Source of the DNA: Candidatus Ratteibacteria bacterium
GTDB taxonomy: Bacteria > CAIJMQ01
Length of the DNA stretch: 7,843 bases
Assembly: GCA_028715665.1 (NCBI GenBank)
Contig: JAQURI010000070.1
Span: 1-7,843, forward strand
Reading direction: 5' to 3'
This document shows positions 5,935 through 7,843 of this stretch, piece after piece. A program made the translations under genes and the position numbers. The first letter of the stretch is position 1; every line of letters starts with the position of its first letter. The notes beneath the pieces are model-generated. The model was given only the letters and a program-made list of their open reading frames with translations. It did no database searches and was not told the origin of the DNA.

Positions 5935-6588
5935 ATGAATACTGTAGCGTTTCAATCAATTTGTTCGGTTATGGCTCTTATGTTTATTTTCTCCGCTGTG
6001 ACTTACGGACAGGAATTAAAACCGATTAAACTTCCGGAGCCGCAAATGACGGGAGGAAAACCGCTTATGCAAGCGCTTAAAGACAGACACTCCTCACGCG
6101 AATTCGATACTAAAAAACTGCCTTTACAGATACTTTCAAACTTACTCTGGGCGGGATCCGGAGTGAATCGTCCGTCCGGACAAAGGACAGCGCCGTCAGC
6201 AGTAAACTGGCAGGACATAGATATTTATGTGGCAATGGAAGAAGGACTTTATATTTATGACGCAAAAGCAAATGCATTAAATCCTATCCTTGCGGAAGAT
6301 ATACGGGGAATGACCGGAATGCAGCCATTTCCGAAAATTGTGCCTGTGGATTTGATTTATGTATCGGACCAGTCGCGAATGACGAGAGCTGACCAGCCGC
6401 AGAAAGATTTATATTCCGCGGCAGACACGGGATTCATAAGCCAGAACGTATATCTTTTCTGCGCATCCGAAGGGCTTTCAACAGTCGTAATCGCAATGGT
6501 CGACAAACCCGCGCTTGCTAAAAAAATAGGACTCAAGAACGAACAAAAAATCATGCTCGTGCAGCCAGTAGGATATCCGAAGAAATAG
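5935..6588 (+). CDS. Exported nitroreductase-family (SagB-type) flavoprotein
   Basis: This 217-residue protein has a Sec signal peptide followed by a nitroreductase fold, which normally binds FMN and uses a nicotinamide or other reductant. The hydrophobic core is residues 5-22, with likely cleavage after G25 (TYG|Q). FMN-phosphate contacts are suggested by the RHSSR motif at 51-55. The interior has TAPSAVNWQ (85-93), the helix ADTGFISQNVYLFCASEG (163-180) and a terminal QPVGYP (210-215), typical of the SagB/nitroreductase branch. I chose the ATG at 5935 because AGGAGG at 5922-5927 sits 7 nt upstream. The ATG at 5929 is too close, and one at 5899 lacks a site and lies inside the methyltransferase gene. 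It follows the methyltransferase by 22 nt and probably ends the operon. The substrate is unknown. Confidence 0.88.
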   Translation: MNTVAFQSICSVMALMFIFSAVTYGQELKPIKLPEPQMTGGKPLMQALKDRHSSREFDTKKLPLQILSNLLWAGSGVNRPSGQRTAPSAVNWQDIDIYVAMEEGLYIYDAKANALNPILAEDIRGMTGMQPFPKIVPVDLIYVSDQSRMTRADQPQKDLYSAADTGFISQNVYLFCASEGLSTVVIAMVDKPALAKKIGLKNEQKIMLVQPVGYPKK

Positions 6589-6605
6589 AAATTAGAGTAA
6601 TTTCT
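6587..6605. terminator. Possible bidirectional stem-loop at convergent gene ends
   Basis: A perfect 8-bp inverted repeat, agaaatta-gag-taatttct, spans the end of the nitroreductase gene and the end of ribF. The two stop codons lie in its left arm. It is AT-rich, with a three-base loop and no T-tract on either side, so it would be a weak terminator at best. It is recorded because the genes converge with only 3 nt between them and nothing else could end both transcripts nearby. Confidence 0.25.
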
Positions 6606-7500
6606 CTACCCTCTCCACATCTCCCGCAATCTGTTTCTGTGCTTCTTGGCGGGTTTTGAAATCCATGCGTGAGCGGGTTTTTCTGAAAAAGACAATTTCT
6701 ACTTTTTTGTGATAGATATTTTTCTTCAGTCCGATAATATGCGCTTCTATTAAATGTTTCGGCTCGGTTGTGATGAAAAATGCCGTCTTATAGCCCCTTG
6801 CCCCTACCTTAGCCCAGCCCGCATATACGCCTTCCGGCGGAAGAAGGACTTCGTCAAACTTAATATTTGCAGTCGGAAATTTAATATTTTTGCTTATGCC
6901 TTTTCCTTTAGCCACTTTGCCCATAAGCGAATACTTTCTGCCCAAAAACTTTTCTATTATTTCAAAATTTCCTTCAGTGATTAAAGTTCTTATCTTTGTG
7001 CTGGATATGGTTTCGCTTCCTATTTTCATAAGCGGAACAGCAGTAACGGAAAATCCGAATTTTTTGCCTTCTTTTTTAAGAAACTCAACATCTCCGCGCC
7101 TGCCTTTGCCAAAACGGAAATCTTCGCCGATATAAAGTTTTTTAACTTTAAGTTTTTTAGCCAGAACCTTTTCTATGAAATCTTCTGCCTGCATTCCTAC
7201 AACGTGTTTATTGAAATCCAGAACGAAAGCATAATCTACGCCCAACTGTTCAAAATAATTCAATTTCTGCTCAAGCGGCATAATAAGAAGTTTGCCGTGG
7301 GAATAATTTAAGAGTTTCAAAGGATGGAAAGAGAAGGTAATGACCGCCGAAGGATAACGTTTTATTCTCGCTTCTTTTACAAGTTTTTTTATGATTTTCT
7401 GATGTCCCCGGTGCACCCCGTCAAAAAAACCGATGGTCAAATAAAGCGGCTTTTTCCCTTTATATTCGTCAAAATGAGTAAATATTTTCATATGTTTCAT
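6592..7500 (-). CDS. ribF: Bifunctional riboflavin kinase / FMN adenylyltransferase
   Basis: RibF phosphorylates riboflavin to FMN and then adenylates FMN to FAD in the cytoplasm. The 302-residue chain shows both domains. The N-terminal nucleotidyltransferase domain carries GFFDGVHRGH (24-33) with the HxGH signature at 30-33, and ISSTKIR at 165-171. The C-terminal kinase domain begins with GKVAKGKGISKNIKFPTAN (194-212), including the PTAN motif that binds Mg-ATP, then GVYAGWA (224-230) and catalytic-type E252 in IEAHI. The usual GxxPTF segment is replaced by ITTEP (243-247), and the LDF after the catalytic stretch by IGL. The start is uncertain: ATGs at 7500 and 7491 both lack a clear Shine-Dalgarno, and an ATG at 7560 would add 20 hydrophobic non-family residues and run into the divergent gene. 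Its FMN could serve the neighbouring nitroreductase. Confidence 0.92.
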   Translation of the reverse strand: MKHMKIFTHFDEYKGKKPLYLTIGFFDGVHRGHQKIIKKLVKEARIKRYPSAVITFSFHPLKLLNYSHGKLLIMPLEQKLNYFEQLGVDYAFVLDFNKHVVGMQAEDFIEKVLAKKLKVKKLYIGEDFRFGKGRRGDVEFLKKEGKKFGFSVTAVPLMKIGSETISSTKIRTLITEGNFEIIEKFLGRKYSLMGKVAKGKGISKNIKFPTANIKFDEVLLPPEGVYAGWAKVGARGYKTAFFITTEPKHLIEAHIIGLKKNIYHKKVEIVFFRKTRSRMDFKTRQEAQKQIAGDVERVEKLL

Positions 7501-7502
7501 TG

Positions 7503-7532
7503 TATAATATAAAGTTAAGCAGTTCAAAACAA
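7503..7532. promoter_or_regulatory. Overlapping divergent -10 elements between ribF and the LolA-like gene
   Basis: On the plus strand TATAAT (7503-7508) is a perfect -10 for the LolA-like gene, giving a leader of about 33 nt, though no -35 is seen. On the minus strand TATTAT (7504-7509) has TTGTTT (7527-7532) exactly 17 nt upstream, a reasonable sigma70-type pair for ribF. The two -10s overlap almost completely. The ribF -10 lies only 3 nt from the ATG at 7500, so its transcript would be leaderless or nearly so. Confidence 0.4.
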
Positions 7533-7547
7533 TAAGGAGGAATAACA

Positions 7548-7843
7548 ATGAAAATAGCAAGGTTATGCGTAATAGGCGGTTTATTAATTGCTGTTATGTG
7601 CTTAGGTATCAATCTTGTCTACGCCGACCAAAAAACGGAAGAGTTAATATCCAAAGTCGAAGCTCAGGCAAAAACCATCGACAGTTACCGCGCGGACTTG
7701 ACCATGAATATGGACGTTATGGGACAAAAAATAGTTTATACGGGAAAACTTTCTTTCAAGAAACCGCACAAAAGCAAGATGGAAATGAGCGGGAAAATAG
7801 GGACTATGGACATTAAACAAATTATTATATCCGACGGCAAAAC
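7548..7843 (+). CDS. Exported LolA-like outer-membrane lipoprotein-sorting family protein (partial, 3' end off window)
   Basis: The first 98 codons of an exported protein are visible. Residues 1-26 form a Sec signal peptide: KIAR at the N-terminus, a hydrophobic core at about 6-24, and cleavage after VYA26. The mature part starts with a charged helix (TEELISKVEAQAKTI) and then SYRADLTMNMDVMGQK and a GKLSFKKPHKSKMEMSG strand pattern. These resemble LolA/LolB-like beta-sheet carriers and related uncharacterised outer-membrane lipoprotein-sorting proteins (residues 46-82). True LolA carries lipoproteins across the periplasm; whether this one does is not known. The ATG at 7548 has a strong AAGGAGG (7534-7540) 7 nt upstream. 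It is divergent from ribF. No C-terminal information is available. Confidence 0.75.
   Translation, partial: MKIARLCVIGGLLIAVMCLGINLVYADQKTEELISKVEAQAKTIDSYRADLTMNMDVMGQKIVYTGKLSFKKPHKSKMEMSGKIGTMDIKQIIISDGK

Noticed and set aside
7565..7816. 83-codon plus-strand frame inside the LolA-like gene
   Set aside because: Wrong frame. The frame from 7548 has a strong ribosome binding site and signal peptide; this one is a shadow.
1..7843. tRNA, rRNA, CRISPR, insertion sequence or att site
   Set aside because: I saw no regularly spaced repeats, no transposase or integrase frame, and no tRNA-like cloverleaf when reading both strands by eye.

Overview
The window looks like a chromosomal segment of an uncultured anaerobic or microaerophilic diderm bacterium. 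Rubrerythrin, a second ferritin-like diiron protein and a nitroreductase-fold flavoprotein point to oxygen-sensitive metabolism. Two proteins with Sec signal peptides, one of them LolA-like, point to a cell envelope with a periplasm. The Lys/Ile-rich proteins, the AT-rich spacers, the zinc-ribbon tail on the HtpX-like protease and a GC-rich palindrome of the gtccgcc...ggcggac type remind me of Omnitrophota and similar candidate phyla. That placement is an inference from style, not a proven assignment. No mobile element, CRISPR array, rRNA or tRNA was seen.

Layout. On the minus strand, from about 4240 down to the left edge, five genes run in one direction: a GT4-type glycosyltransferase, rubrerythrin (rbr), a small double zinc-ribbon protein, lemA, and an HtpX-like M48 membrane protease that runs off the left edge. 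A candidate internal promoter lies between the glycosyltransferase and rbr. A strong stem-loop lies just before the lemA ribosome binding site. An AT-rich repeat fills the lemA-htpX gap. On the plus strand, divergent from the glycosyltransferase, are a DUF486 small membrane protein, a ferritin-like diiron protein, a class I SAM methyltransferase and an exported nitroreductase-like protein. They are tightly spaced (1-nt gap, 4-nt overlap, 22-nt gap) and probably form one operon. ribF (riboflavin kinase/FAD synthetase) is convergent with this operon. Divergent from ribF, at the right edge, starts an exported LolA-like protein, with overlapping -10-like sequences between the two.

How the genes may work together. 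The left block pairs peroxide defence (rubrerythrin) with a membrane-protein quality module (LemA plus HtpX) and a zinc-ribbon protein. The right block groups redox or flavin proteins: a diiron protein, a nitroreductase likely to use FMN, and RibF, which makes FMN and FAD. The most unusual points are the tandem zinc-ribbon tail on HtpX, the non-canonical diiron spacing in the ferritin-like protein, the degenerate part of the RibF kinase domain, the stem-loop abutting the lemA Shine-Dalgarno, and the compact ribF/LolA-like intergenic region. I see no clearly new multi-gene system. Most genes belong to recognised families.
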